From positions 28,436-92,435 of the forward strand of contig JAFUIS010000017.1 in assembly GCA_017468365.1 (NCBI GenBank): DNA of 64,000 bases. The letters are read 5' to 3'. The DNA is from Oscillospiraceae bacterium. GTDB taxonomy: Bacteria; Bacillota; Clostridia; Oscillospirales; Ruminococcaceae. Numbering within the stretch: the stretch's first letter is position 1; every line of letters starts with the position of its first letter. Shown here in pieces: positions 35,363 to 44,388 of this stretch. The notes beneath the pieces were generated by a model, which saw only the letters and a program-made list of their open reading frames with translations, did not search any database and was not told the DNA's origin. Position numbers and translations under genes: made by a program.

Positions 35363-38008
35363 ATGGAACAGTATAAAGTTACAGGAATGAGCTGTGCCGC
35401 CTGCTCCGCAAGAGTCGAAAAAGCGGTAATGGGCGTCGAAGGGGTAACCTCCTGCGCCGTAAGCCTTCTTACCAATTCCATGGGAGTCGAAGGCAGCGCG
35501 CCTTCCGAAAAAATAATCGCCGCAGTAACAGAAGCGGGCTACGGCGCTTCGCTTAAAACCGCCGAAACAAAAGCCGCGCCAAAGAAAAAAGCCGAAGCCC
35601 TTGAAGATAAGGAAACTCCGGTCCTCAAAAAGCGCCTTATCGCTTCGCTCGGTTTTCTTGCGGTTCTGATGTATCTTTCCATGGGACATTCCATGTGGGG
35701 ATGGCCCGTTCCGGAATTCCTTTCCAAAAACTGCATTGCCCTCGGCATCGCTCAGATGCTTCTGGCGGCTGTCGTAATGGTAATAAACCAGAAGTTCTTT
35801 ATAAGCGGCTTTAAAGGGCTTATCCACCGTTCGCCCAACATGGATACCCTTGTTGCGCTGGGTTCCGGTGCTTCTTTCGTTTACAGCACCTATGTTCTCT
35901 ATCTCATGACCGAAAAAGTCATCGACGGAAACCTTTCCGCGGCCCAGCATTATCTCCATGAATTCTATTTTGAATCCGCCGCGATGATTCTTGCGCTTAT
36001 CACCGTCGGAAAAATGCTTGAAGCAAGAAGCAAGGGCAAAACCACCGACGCCCTTCGTTCCCTTATGGACCTTGCGCCCGAAACCGCCACCGTTGTAAGA
36101 AACGGCGAAGAAATTTCCGTCGGCGTTGAGGAAGTGAGAAAAGGCGATATTTTTGTTGTTCGCCCGGGCGAAAAAATTCCCGTTGACGGAACCGTTCTTG
36201 AAGGTGAGACTGCGGTCAACGAATCCGCACTCACCGGCGAAAGCATTCCCGTTGACAAGACCGTCGGTTCTTTCGTTTCCGCCGCAACCATTAACCAGAG
36301 CGGATTTATAAAATGCGAAGCTACCAGAGTCGGCGAAGATACCGCCCTTTCCGGAATCATAAGAATGGTCGAAAGCGCCGCCGCAACAAAAGCTCCCATT
36401 GCAAAAGCCGCCGACAGAGTTTCGGCAATTTTTGTTCCCTCCGTCATCAGCATCGCGTTCTTTACTGCGGTGCTCTGGCTTGTGCTTGGTGCAGAAACCG
36501 GTTTTGCCGTTGCAAGGGGAATTTCCGTTCTTGTAATCAGCTGTCCCTGTGCTTTGGGACTTGCAACACCCGTTGCGATAATGGTAGGAAGCGGAGTCGG
36601 TGCCAAAAAGGGAATCCTTTTTAAAACCGCAGCCGCACTTGAAGAAACCGGACGCGCGGATATCGTTGTGATGGACAAGACCGGCACCGTAACAAAAGGC
36701 GAGCCTTCCGTTACCGATATCATTCCCGCAAGCGAAGTTTCCGAAACCGCACTTATGAAAATTGCCGCGGCTCTTGAAATAAAAAGCGAGCACCCGCTGG
36801 CAAAAGCCATTGTTAAAAAGAGCGAGGAACTTGAAATAAAAGCCGCGGAAGTTTCGGAATTCTATGCACTTCCCGGAAACGGCGTTACGGGAATCCTCGG
36901 TGGAATTTCCGTTTTCGGCGGAAACCTTGATTTCATCAAAAACACCGCGACCGTTTCCGAAGAAGATATCCTTGAGGCAGAAAGACTTTCGAACGAGGGA
37001 AAAACTCCCCTTTTCTTCAGCGGAAACGGAAGATTCCTCGGAATCATCGCCGTTGCGGATACCGTCAAGGAAGAAAGCCCCGAAGCCGTTGCGCGTCTTA
37101 AAAACATGGGCATCAAAACCGTAATGCTCACCGGCGACAACGAGCGCACCGCAAAAGCCATCGCCGAACAGGTGGGCATCGATGAAGTTATTGCCGGTGT
37201 TCTTCCGGAAGGAAAAGAAGAAGCGGTACGCCGCTTTAAAGAAGAGGGCAAAGTCATCATGGTCGGCGACGGAATCAACGATGCGCCCGCTCTTACCGCG
37301 GCTGATATCGGAATGGCAATAGGCGCCGGCACCGACGTTGCCATCGACTGTGCAAACGTTGTTCTTATGCAAAGCCGGCTTTCCGACGTTCCTGCGGCAA
37401 TAAGCCTTGGAAGAGCCACCCTTCGCAATATCCGCCAGAACCTTTTCTGGGCGTTTATTTATAACAGCATCGGAATTCCCCTTGCGGCAGGCGCATTTGT
37501 TTCCTTCGGTCTTGAAATGAACCCAATGTTCGGCGCCGCGGCAATGAGCCTTTCGAGCTTTTGCGTTGTGACCAACGCCCTTCGCCTTAACCTTATCGAT
37601 ATCTTTGACCCGAAACGCGACAAAAAGAAAAAACATAAAGCCGCACCGGTCGCTTTGGCAACCGAAGAAAAAGAAGAACCGGTTCCCGAAGCTTGCGAAG
37701 AAACCTGCGAAACCGCAAAAGAACAGACCGAAACCGCCGAAGAGGTTCCGGCAGAAGTTGCTAAAGAAGTTTCCGAAGAAATCACCGAAGAAAAAGAGCC
37801 GGAACTTATCGAAAAAACTTTCGGCGTTTCGGGAATGATGTGCGGCCACTGCGAAGCCCACGTAAAAGAAGCCCTTGAAGAGATAGAAGGCGTTTTCGAA
37901 GCTTCGCCTTCGTTCCTTTACGATAAAGTGGTCGTTAAAATGACCGCCGAAGTAAGCGACGAAATGATAAAAGAAGCGGTGGAAAAAGCGGGTTACAGCC
38001 TTAAATAA
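35363..38008 (+). CDS. copA: Cu(+)-exporting P1B-type ATPase
   Basis: 881 residues. The N-terminal HMA domain has GMSCAACS (from residue 8). Eight membrane helices include the CPCALG metal channel, with phosphorylation [16 protein letters not shown] and [10 protein letters not shown]. After the last helix comes a Glu/Lys/Ala-rich linker of roughly 65 residues and a second HMA domain with [11 protein letters not shown], ending AGYSLK. The tail domain looks like a CopZ chaperone fused to the pump. Runs from a ribosome site 35 bases after csoR. Confidence 0.96.
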   Translation: MEQYKVTGMSCAACSARVEKAVMGVEGVTSCAVSLLTNSMGVEGSAPSEKIIAAVTEAGYGASLKTAETKAAPKKKAEALEDKETPVLKKRLIASLGFLAVLMYLSMGHSMWGWPVPEFLSKNCIALGIAQMLLAAVVMVINQKFFISGFKGLIHRSPNMDTLVALGSGASFVYSTYVLYLMTEKVIDGNLSAAQHYLHEFYFESAAMILALITVGKMLEARSKGKTTDALRSLMDLAPETATVVRNGEEISVGVEEVRKGDIFVVRPGEKIPVDGTVLEGETAVNESALTGESIPVDKTVGSFVSAATINQSGFIKCEATRVGEDTALSGIIRMVESAAATKAPIAKAADRVSAIFVPSVISIAFFTAVLWLVLGAETGFAVARGISVLVISCPCALGLATPVAIMVGSGVGAKKGILFKTAAALEETGRADIVVMDKTGTVTKGEPSVTDIIPASEVSETALMKIAAALEIKSEHPLAKAIVKKSEELEIKAAEVSEFYALPGNGVTGILGGISVFGGNLDFIKNTATVSEEDILEAERLSNEGKTPLFFSGNGRFLGIIAVADTVKEESPEAVARLKNMGIKTVMLTGDNERTAKAIAEQVGIDEVIAGVLPEGKEEAVRRFKEEGKVIMVGDGINDAPALTAADIGMAIGAGTDVAIDCANVVLMQSRLSDVPAAISLGRATLRNIRQNLFWAFIYNSIGIPLAAGAFVSFGLEMNPMFGAAAMSLSSFCVVTNALRLNLIDIFDPKRDKKKKHKAAPVALATEEKEEPVPEACEETCETAKEQTETAEEVPAEVAKEVSEEITEEKEPELIEKTFGVSGMMCGHCEAHVKEALEEIEGVFEASPSFLYDKVVVKMTAEVSDEMIKEAVEKAGYSLK

Positions 38009-38045
38009 AAAATTTTTTAAAAAATCAAAAAAACATGCAACAAAT

Positions 38046-38074
38046 TTGCTTTTTTTGCGCACTTAATATATACT
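38046..38074 (+). promoter_or_regulatory. Promoter of the lipoprotein gene
   Basis: TTGCTT (38046-38051), 17-base spacer, TATACT (38069-38074). The leader holds a weak TGTGC/GCACA hairpin. Confidence 0.6.
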
Positions 38075-38139
38075 GTGCTTTTGGGCACAATATTTTATAA
38101 AAAAACAAAACTTCTTAATTAAAGAAAGGAATAATAAAA

Positions 38140-38676
38140 ATGAAAAAAATTCTTGCACTTGTTCTTGCTATGGTAATGATGCTTTCCTTCGCAGCATGCG
38201 GCGGCGAAAACACCGAAAACGGCGGCGCAGCAGACGTTGCTCCTGTTGAAGGTACTCCCGAAGAACTTATCGAAAAAATCTATGCCGAACTTGAAACCGT
38301 TCCCGAATTCCCTGTAATGACCATGAACCTTGCCGACATGGATGCAGAAGCATTCCCCATGTACACCGGTCTTGCAGATAACTCCAAAGTTAAAGAAGCT
38401 GCTTTTTCCGAAGCAATGATGGGTTCCCAGGCATATTCCATGGTCATCGTTCGCCTTAACGACGCAGCAGATTCCGAATCCGTTGCAACCGAAATGGTAA
38501 ACGGCATCGACACCAGAAAATGGATCTGCGTTGAAGCAGACGACCTTGTTGTTGCAGCATACGGCGACGTTGTAATGCTTTATATGGTAGACAGCACCTT
38601 TGGTCTTTCTTCCGAAAACGCTGTTGCAGCATTTAACACCGTTTGCGGCGGCGAAGCAACCGTTTATACCCGCTGA
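38140..38676 (+). CDS. Small lipoprotein of unknown function
   Basis: 178 residues. Signal peptide MKKILALVLAMVMMLSFAAC with lipobox FAAC and Gly-Gly after the cysteine. The mature part starts with an acidic linker, then EELIEKIYAELETVPEFPVM, an AYSMVIVRLNDAADS strand region and a C-terminal VCGGEATVYTR. It uses GCA and GTT more than its neighbours, as a highly expressed gene might. The family was not recognised. ATG follows AAAGGA. Confidence 0.8.
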   Translation: MKKILALVLAMVMMLSFAACGGENTENGGAADVAPVEGTPEELIEKIYAELETVPEFPVMTMNLADMDAEAFPMYTGLADNSKVKEAAFSEAMMGSQAYSMVIVRLNDAADSESVATEMVNGIDTRKWICVEADDLVVAAYGDVVMLYMVDSTFGLSSENAVAAFNTVCGGEATVYTR

Positions 38677-38692
38677 TTTTTTTACCGTAAGC

Positions 38693-38728
38693 GAAAAGGG
38701 CGCATCGGAAGATGCGCCCTTATTGATA
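38693..38728 (+). terminator. Terminator of the lipoprotein gene
   Basis: 11-base stem AAGGGCGCATC / GATGCGCCCTT (38696-38706 with 38711-38721), loop GGAA. The T-run is short (TTATTG). Confidence 0.65.
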
Positions 38729-38819
38729 ACCGAAATTTTCGGATATGAAGATGTGTTTTTTTAAATGAAAAAGACAGATTTATGTATCCGAAAGAAATTT
38801 TTTGGAGGTGCAAAAAACC

Positions 38820-40223
38820 TTGCTCTTTTCAAGCATACCTTTTCTTTATTATTTTCTTCCGCTGGTGCTGATTTGCTACTTTGCGGCGCCTAAAAAACTT
38901 AAAAACGCGGTGCTTTTTGTTTTCAGCCTTATTTTCTATGCCTGGGGCGAACCGCTTTACGTTTTTCTTATGGCGGCTTCAATAAGCCTTGCCTGGGGCT
39001 TCGGGCTTCTTATGGAAAGGGCAAAGGCCCAAAAGACGAAAAAAATCTTTATGATAATTTCCGTTGTAATAAGCTTTGCATTCCTTTGCTATTTCAAATA
39101 TGCGGACTTTTTTATTTCGAACTTCAATGCCGCCACCGGACTTTCGATACCGCTTTTAAGAGTTGCGCTTCCGGTGGGCATAAGCTTTTATACCTTCCAG
39201 ATAGCGAGTTATACCATTGACGTTTATCGCGGAACCGCCGCGGCAAAGCGCAATATCATCGACTTCGGAACCTATGTTGTGCTTTTCCCCCAGCTTATTG
39301 CGGGACCCATTGTTCGTTATAAGGATATCGCACAGCAGCTTGAAAGCCGCACCCACAGCCTTGAAAAAACCGCTTACGGAATCCAGAGATTCTGCATCGG
39401 TCTCGGCAAAAAAGTTCTTTTTGCGAACACCCTTGGCGAATTGGGAACGGTTTTCCGCGAAAGCGGTGAACAGACGGTTCTCTTTTACTGGATGTATGCG
39501 GTAAGCTTTGCGCTCCAGATATATTTTGACTTTTCCGGCTATTCCGATATGGCCATAGGTCTCGGAAGGATATTCGGCTTCACCTTCCTCGAAAACTTCG
39601 ATTTTCCGTTCATTTCGAAAAGCGTCACCGAATTCTGGAGAAGGTGGCATATGTCCCTTGGAAGCTGGTTCCGTGATTACGTTTATATTCCCCTTGGCGG
39701 AAACCGCGTTTCAAAACCCCGCTGGTTCCTTAACATTTTCGTTGTATGGTTCCTCACAGGTTTCTGGCACGGTGCCGACTGGCAGTTCATCGTCTGGGGC
39801 GTTTTTTACGGAACGCTTCTTGTAATCGAAAAACTCTGGCTTCTTAAAAAGCTTGAAAAACTTCCTTCGGTCATAGGTCACCTTTATGTCATCTTTGTGA
39901 CCCTTATCGGTTTCACCGTTTTCAACTCGGTGAACATCGGCGGAGCGATTGCCGACCTTAAAGGAATGTTCGGACTTTCGGGACTTCCTTTTGTTAACGA
40001 AGAGACCGTTTATTACCTTAAAAGCTATGCCCTCGTTCTGATTGCGGGTGCGGTGCTTTCCACCCCGGTGATAAAAAACCTTCTTCGCAAAATGAATGAA
40101 ACTCCCCTCGGCGCAAAAATTATTTCTTTTGCAAAACCCGTCGGCTTTGCGGCGGTGCTCATTATTGTTACCGGTTATCTTGTGGACGGTTCCTTTAACC
40201 CGTTCCTTTATTTCAGATTTTAA
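38820..40223 (+). CDS. MBOAT-family O-acyltransferase (AlgI/DltB-like)
   Basis: Polytopic membrane acyltransferase, 467 residues, about ten helices. The start LFSSIPFLYYFLPLVLICYF matches AlgI N-termini. Conserved catalytic parts are FPQLIAGPIVRYKDI, FWRRWHMSLGSWFRDYVYIP and FLTGFWHGADWQFIVWG with the invariant His. The TTG start 38820 lies 11 bases after GGAGG; the frame upstream to 38802 contains the ribosome site itself. Pairs with the next gene for O-acetylating a cell-surface glycan. Confidence 0.93.
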   Translation: MLFSSIPFLYYFLPLVLICYFAAPKKLKNAVLFVFSLIFYAWGEPLYVFLMAASISLAWGFGLLMERAKAQKTKKIFMIISVVISFAFLCYFKYADFFISNFNAATGLSIPLLRVALPVGISFYTFQIASYTIDVYRGTAAAKRNIIDFGTYVVLFPQLIAGPIVRYKDIAQQLESRTHSLEKTAYGIQRFCIGLGKKVLFANTLGELGTVFRESGEQTVLFYWMYAVSFALQIYFDFSGYSDMAIGLGRIFGFTFLENFDFPFISKSVTEFWRRWHMSLGSWFRDYVYIPLGGNRVSKPRWFLNIFVVWFLTGFWHGADWQFIVWGVFYGTLLVIEKLWLLKKLEKLPSVIGHLYVIFVTLIGFTVFNSVNIGGAIADLKGMFGLSGLPFVNEETVYYLKSYALVLIAGAVLSTPVIKNLLRKMNETPLGAKIISFAKPVGFAAVLIIVTGYLVDGSFNPFLYFRF

Positions 40224-40238
40224 AAAGGCGGTGCTGAT

Positions 40239-41342
40239 ATGAAGAAAAAAACAGAATATATCGTGACCGTCGTTTTAATGGCGGTGCTCATTTTCGGGTT
40301 CTTTGCCTTTGCGGTGCTCAAACCCGCGGATGATTTTTCCGAAAGTGAAAGACGTCCCCTTGATAAGTTCCCAAAACTCAGCTTTTCCACTGTTTTAAAA
40401 GGCGATTTTATGGACGGTTTCGAAAGCTATACTCTTGACCAGTTTCCCCTTCGCGATGCTTTTAGAAGCGTAAAAGCAATGGCAAGATATTACCTTTTCG
40501 GCCTTTCGGATAACAACGACCTTTATTTTGCCGACGGCCACGTTGCAAAGCTGGATTTTCCCGTTGACGAAAAATCCCTTGAATATGCCGTACAGCGTTT
40601 TAACGAGCTTTATTCCGCTTATATGGAAGGCAAAGCGAACAAGGTCGTCTTTTCCATGGTGCCGGATAAAGGTTTTTATCTCGGCGAAAAGAACGGCTAT
40701 CCGGTAATGGATTATGAATTCATGGCGAATTATTTTAAAGAAAACCTTTCTTTTGCCGAACACGCGGATATCACCGGTCTTCTTTCTGTCGACGATTATT
40801 ACAAGGCGGATACCCATTGGCAGCAGCAGAATATCACCGAAGTTTCGGAAAAACTTCTTTCCCTTCTGGGAGCAAAAAGCTTTGAGGACCTTGAAGAAGT
40901 TCTTGCCACCGAAAACTTTCACGGAGTTTATTACGGCCAAAGCGCTCTTCCTCTTCCGGCGGAAAAGATACTTTATCTCACTAATGCCAAGCTTGAAGCC
41001 ATGACCGTTTATAACTACGAAACCGGAAAAACCACCGGCATTTATGACTTTGAAAAGCTTGAAAGCAAAGACCCTTATGAATTCTATCTTTCCGGCGCGG
41101 CTTCGCTTCTTGAAGTTATCAACCCCGCCGGCGAAAGCGGAAAACATCTTATCATCTTCCGCGATTCCTTCGGTTCTTCCGTTGCGCCCCTTTTGATGAA
41201 CGATTATGAAAAAATAACCCTCATCGATACCCGCTATATCGCACCGGCGCTTATCGGAGAATACGTTGATTTTGAGGGTGCGGACGTTCTTATGCTTTAC
41301 AGCAGCCTTATTCTTAACGACGCATATATCTTCAAAAAATAA
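40239..41342 (+). CDS. DHHW-family extracytoplasmic acetylation protein
   Basis: 367 residues. N-terminal membrane anchor (YIVTVVLMAVLIFGFFAFAV), then an extracellular SGNH/AlgX-like domain with DYYKADTHWQQQNI (DxHW) and HLIIFRDSFGSSVAPLL, the serine-containing block. Members work with an MBOAT protein to pass acetyl groups to a surface polymer. It starts 15 bases after the MBOAT gene. Confidence 0.88.
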   Translation: MKKKTEYIVTVVLMAVLIFGFFAFAVLKPADDFSESERRPLDKFPKLSFSTVLKGDFMDGFESYTLDQFPLRDAFRSVKAMARYYLFGLSDNNDLYFADGHVAKLDFPVDEKSLEYAVQRFNELYSAYMEGKANKVVFSMVPDKGFYLGEKNGYPVMDYEFMANYFKENLSFAEHADITGLLSVDDYYKADTHWQQQNITEVSEKLLSLLGAKSFEDLEEVLATENFHGVYYGQSALPLPAEKILYLTNAKLEAMTVYNYETGKTTGIYDFEKLESKDPYEFYLSGAASLLEVINPAGESGKHLIIFRDSFGSSVAPLLMNDYEKITLIDTRYIAPALIGEYVDFEGADVLMLYSSLILNDAYIFKK

Positions 41343-41349
41343 AAACACA

Positions 41350-41386
41350 TAAAAAAGGCGCTTCCTTTTGGAAGCGCTTTTTTGTT
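41350..41386. terminator. Bidirectional terminator after the DHHW gene
   Basis: GCGCTTCC / GGAAGCGC stem (41358-41365 with 41370-41377) flanked by A-run and T-run, shared with the convergent symporter gene. Confidence 0.85.
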
Positions 41387-41393
41387 TTGTTTT

Positions 41394-43169
41394 TTATTCA
41401 GCCGAAAGCGGAGAATAAAATTCGTTTTTGTAATTGATATACTGTTCGGTGAAATGTTCGGTATCGCCGCGGTGGATACGGCGGGAAAATTCCTGTTCGG
41501 AAAGGGAATTGTTCTTATACTGAAGCGCAAGGGAAACGCCGATGCTGGAGCAATGTTTTGTGATTTGCTCGACGTCGATAAGGGTTCCCATGAAAAGAGA
41601 GCCTGCTTCATAAGAACATTCGCCGGCTTTAAGTCTTTCCATATGACGGCTGCGAACAAGTTCGGTCATTTCGGTGATAACGAAGCAAAGAGGTTCGGTC
41701 TTTGCGGAAATGCGCTTGTTCTGGTCGGAAGAACCGTTTGCGGCGGTGTTCATAAGGAAGATGACGGCGGAACTGAGAACTTCAAGTTCGCGTTTGCCCG
41801 CAATGGTAAGTCCCTTGCCTTTTGCGGACATATCCTCGGCGGTGTCGCGGATCTTGACGCAGTGTTCGGCGATATGGACGCAGTCATCGGAACGGTTGAG
41901 CATTTCGGAAACTTCTTTTGCCTGTGCGTCGGAAAGATCGCATTCGATAAGTTTAAGAAGATAAACGCGAAGGTTGTCTTCCATTCTGAGGATAGCGGTG
42001 TGCTGTTCGTTGATCCTTTCGCCAAGTTTCGAATCGCCGCCGTTAAGTCTTTCAAAAGCGCATTTTACACAGTCGGCGGTGACGTCCATAAGTTTTTTAA
42101 GAATGATCTCAGACTGTACGATAGCGACGGAAGGGGTTGCAAGAAGCATCGGAGCAAGGGCGGAAGTGTCGGAGTCGATCTCGGTTCCGTCGGAAGGAAT
42201 GGTCTTCATGCAAAGCTTTTCCAAAAGTCCGGTGAAGGGAAGGAAAAGCACCGTCATGGTGACGTTGAAAATGGTGTGGAAGTTTGCGATGCCGCTCTTA
42301 TTGATAGCCGTATCCCAGAAATCGCCGATGCCCATGCTCTGGATAGAGAAAACCGCAACGGTAAAGATAATGGTACCGATAACGTTGAAATAAAGGTGCG
42401 CAAGGGCGGTTCTGCGGGCGTTTTTGGAAGCACCGATTACGGAAAGGATAGCGGTTATGGTGGTACCGATGTTCTGACCGAGAATGATCGGAATAGCCGC
42501 GGACCAGGAAATCGCACCGGTTACGGAAAGCGCCTGAAGAATACCTACGGAAGCGGAAGAACTTTGGAGAACCGCGGTAACGCCCGCACCGACGATGACG
42601 CCGAGAATGGGGTTGCTGCCGAACTTGGTAAAGAGTTCGCCCATAAGAGGAGATTCGCGAAGGGGAGTAAGGCTGGATTCCATGATATCCATACCGATGA
42701 AGAGCATGCCAAAGCCAACAAGGATCTCACCGATGGTGCGGCTTGTGGATTTTTTGCTGAACATTGCAAGGGCGGCGCCGATTATTGCGCAGACCGGAGC
42801 AAAGAAATCCGGCTTGAGAAGGGTCATGATTCCGCCGGTGCCCGAAATTTCGGTAAGGCGAAGAAGGTGGGAAGTCACGGTGGTACCGATGTTGGAACCC
42901 ATGATGATTCCGATCGCCTGGCCGAGTTTAAGGATTCCGGAGTTTACAAGACCTACGGTGATGACGGTGGTGGCGGAAGAACTTTGTACCAGCGCGGTGA
43001 TTCCGGCGCCGAGAGCAACGCTTTTCCAGACGCTTCCGGTAAGCTTTTCAAGAATTTTGGTAAGCTTGCTGCCGGACATTTTTTCAAGGCTTGCGCTGAG
43101 CATATGCATTCCGTAAAGGAAAAGCGCAAGTCCGCCCAGCATTGATACGATGTCTAAAATTGTTATCAA
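41394..43169 (-). CDS. Na/Pi cotransporter-family protein with PhoU-like tail
   Basis: 591 residues. Two inverted repeats each carry a QSSSA motif: TALVQSSSATTVITVGLVNS and TAVLQSSSASVGILQALS. These define the NptA/PF02690 sodium-phosphate symporter fold. The C-terminal ~220 residues are helical and PhoU-like (MLNRSDDCVHIAEHCVKIRD). The TTG start 43169 is eight bases after AGGAGG. The transported ion is inferred. Confidence 0.9.
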   Translation of the reverse strand: MITILDIVSMLGGLALFLYGMHMLSASLEKMSGSKLTKILEKLTGSVWKSVALGAGITALVQSSSATTVITVGLVNSGILKLGQAIGIIMGSNIGTTVTSHLLRLTEISGTGGIMTLLKPDFFAPVCAIIGAALAMFSKKSTSRTIGEILVGFGMLFIGMDIMESSLTPLRESPLMGELFTKFGSNPILGVIVGAGVTAVLQSSSASVGILQALSVTGAISWSAAIPIILGQNIGTTITAILSVIGASKNARRTALAHLYFNVIGTIIFTVAVFSIQSMGIGDFWDTAINKSGIANFHTIFNVTMTVLFLPFTGLLEKLCMKTIPSDGTEIDSDTSALAPMLLATPSVAIVQSEIILKKLMDVTADCVKCAFERLNGGDSKLGERINEQHTAILRMEDNLRVYLLKLIECDLSDAQAKEVSEMLNRSDDCVHIAEHCVKIRDTAEDMSAKGKGLTIAGKRELEVLSSAVIFLMNTAANGSSDQNKRISAKTEPLCFVITEMTELVRSRHMERLKAGECSYEAGSLFMGTLIDVEQITKHCSSIGVSLALQYKNNSLSEQEFSRRIHRGDTEHFTEQYINYKNEFYSPLSAE

Positions 43170-43373
43170 GATAAATTCCTCCTGATTGGGATAAAAATAT
43201 CTATATTTATCGCAGATCGCGTTTTTGTCTTTAAAAATATACGGTTAAAATGATTATAACTGATGAGCCTTAAAAATAAAAGAGAAAAGCATAAATTTTT
43301 TCACGAAAAATGCGGTTAAACCGAAAAATATGTGGTACAATATCTTTATAAAGGATAAAAAGGAGGTACGCCG

Positions 43374-44327
43374 ATGAAAATCATAAAAATAATTTCTTTT
43401 GCGCTTGTTTTTTGCCTTTTGCTTTCTTCCTGCTCTTTTTTTAAAAGGGAAAAAGAAGAAAATATAATCGAAAAAGAAGAGGGCCTTTCGGCAAATATCG
43501 AAATAACCCCCGAAATAAAAGAAGAACCGAAAGAACCGCAGGAGGAAGAACCTCTTCCCGAAGAACCGGAAAAAATTGAAAACGATATTGCCGATATCGA
43601 AGAACTTTCGCCCTATTTTCAGGAATTCGCAAGCCTTGGAAGCGACCAGGTGCCCTGGGGTCCCGGAACGAATTTTAACGAAGAGGGAACGCCCATAGCC
43701 TGCGTAGACCTTCAGAAAACCTATGGAAAATACGACGCGGATTTTTACCGCGACGGGGACGAGCATGACAAAAAGGTTTATCTCACTTTCGATGAGGGTT
43801 ACGAAAACGGCTATACCCCGAAAATACTCGACGTTCTTAAAGAAAAAGGCGTTTCGGCGGTTTTCTTTGTTACCCTTTCCTATGCAAAAAACGAACCCGA
43901 ACTTATTCAGCGAATGATAGACGAAGGCCACGTTGTGGGAAACCACAGCGCACGCCACCCCAATATGACAAAGATAACCATGGAAGAAGCTTACGCGGAA
44001 GTGGCGGATCTTCATAATTACATTTCCGAAAACTTCGGATACGATATGTATCTTTTCCGTCCGCCGGAAGGCGCTTTTTCCGAACGCAGCCTTGCGCTTT
44101 TGCAGAAAATGAATTACCGCACCGTCTGCTGGAGCTTTGCCTATGCGGACTGGGATCCGGAAAACCAGATGGAGCACCAGAAAGCCTTTGAACGCGTTAC
44201 AAGAAGCATCCATGACGGCGAGGTATTCCTTCTTCACGCGGTTTCCGAAACCAACACCGCCATTCTGGGCGACGTTATAGACCACGTAAGAGCCGAAGGC
44301 TTTACCTTTGAAAAATATCTTCCGTAA
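43374..44327 (+). CDS. PdaA-like polysaccharide deacetylase lipoprotein
   Basis: 317 residues. Signal peptide with lipobox LLSSC, a Glu/Pro-rich linker, then a NodB domain. VYLTFDEGYENGYTPKILD is the PdaA-type catalytic block, with GNHSARHPNMTKI for the metal histidines and FRPPEGAFSER. PdaA de-N-acetylates muramic acid in making spore-cortex delta-lactam. Start ATG after AAGGAGG. A TACAAT -10 sits at 43336-43341 with a poor -35. Confidence 0.9.
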   Translation: MKIIKIISFALVFCLLLSSCSFFKREKEENIIEKEEGLSANIEITPEIKEEPKEPQEEEPLPEEPEKIENDIADIEELSPYFQEFASLGSDQVPWGPGTNFNEEGTPIACVDLQKTYGKYDADFYRDGDEHDKKVYLTFDEGYENGYTPKILDVLKEKGVSAVFFVTLSYAKNEPELIQRMIDEGHVVGNHSARHPNMTKITMEEAYAEVADLHNYISENFGYDMYLFRPPEGAFSERSLALLQKMNYRTVCWSFAYADWDPENQMEHQKAFERVTRSIHDGEVFLLHAVSETNTAILGDVIDHVRAEGFTFEKYLP

Positions 44328-44344
44328 GCTTTGAGCACGGATAA

Positions 44345-44378
44345 AAAATGAGCACCGCAAAGCGGTGCTCATTTTATT
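44345..44378. terminator. Terminator built from paired TGAGCAC motifs
   Basis: 11-base stem ATGAGCACCGC / GCGGTGCTCAT (44348-44358 with 44362-44372), A-run before and TTTTATTTT after. Serves the convergent deacetylase and lipoprotein genes. Confidence 0.85.
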
Positions 44379-44388
44379 TTCGGGTTAT

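Noticed and set aside
35309-38062. 917-codon minus-strand open frame
   Set aside because: Antisense to copA, with low-complexity Phe/Gly/Cys composition and no ribosome site. copA motifs are complete on the other strand.
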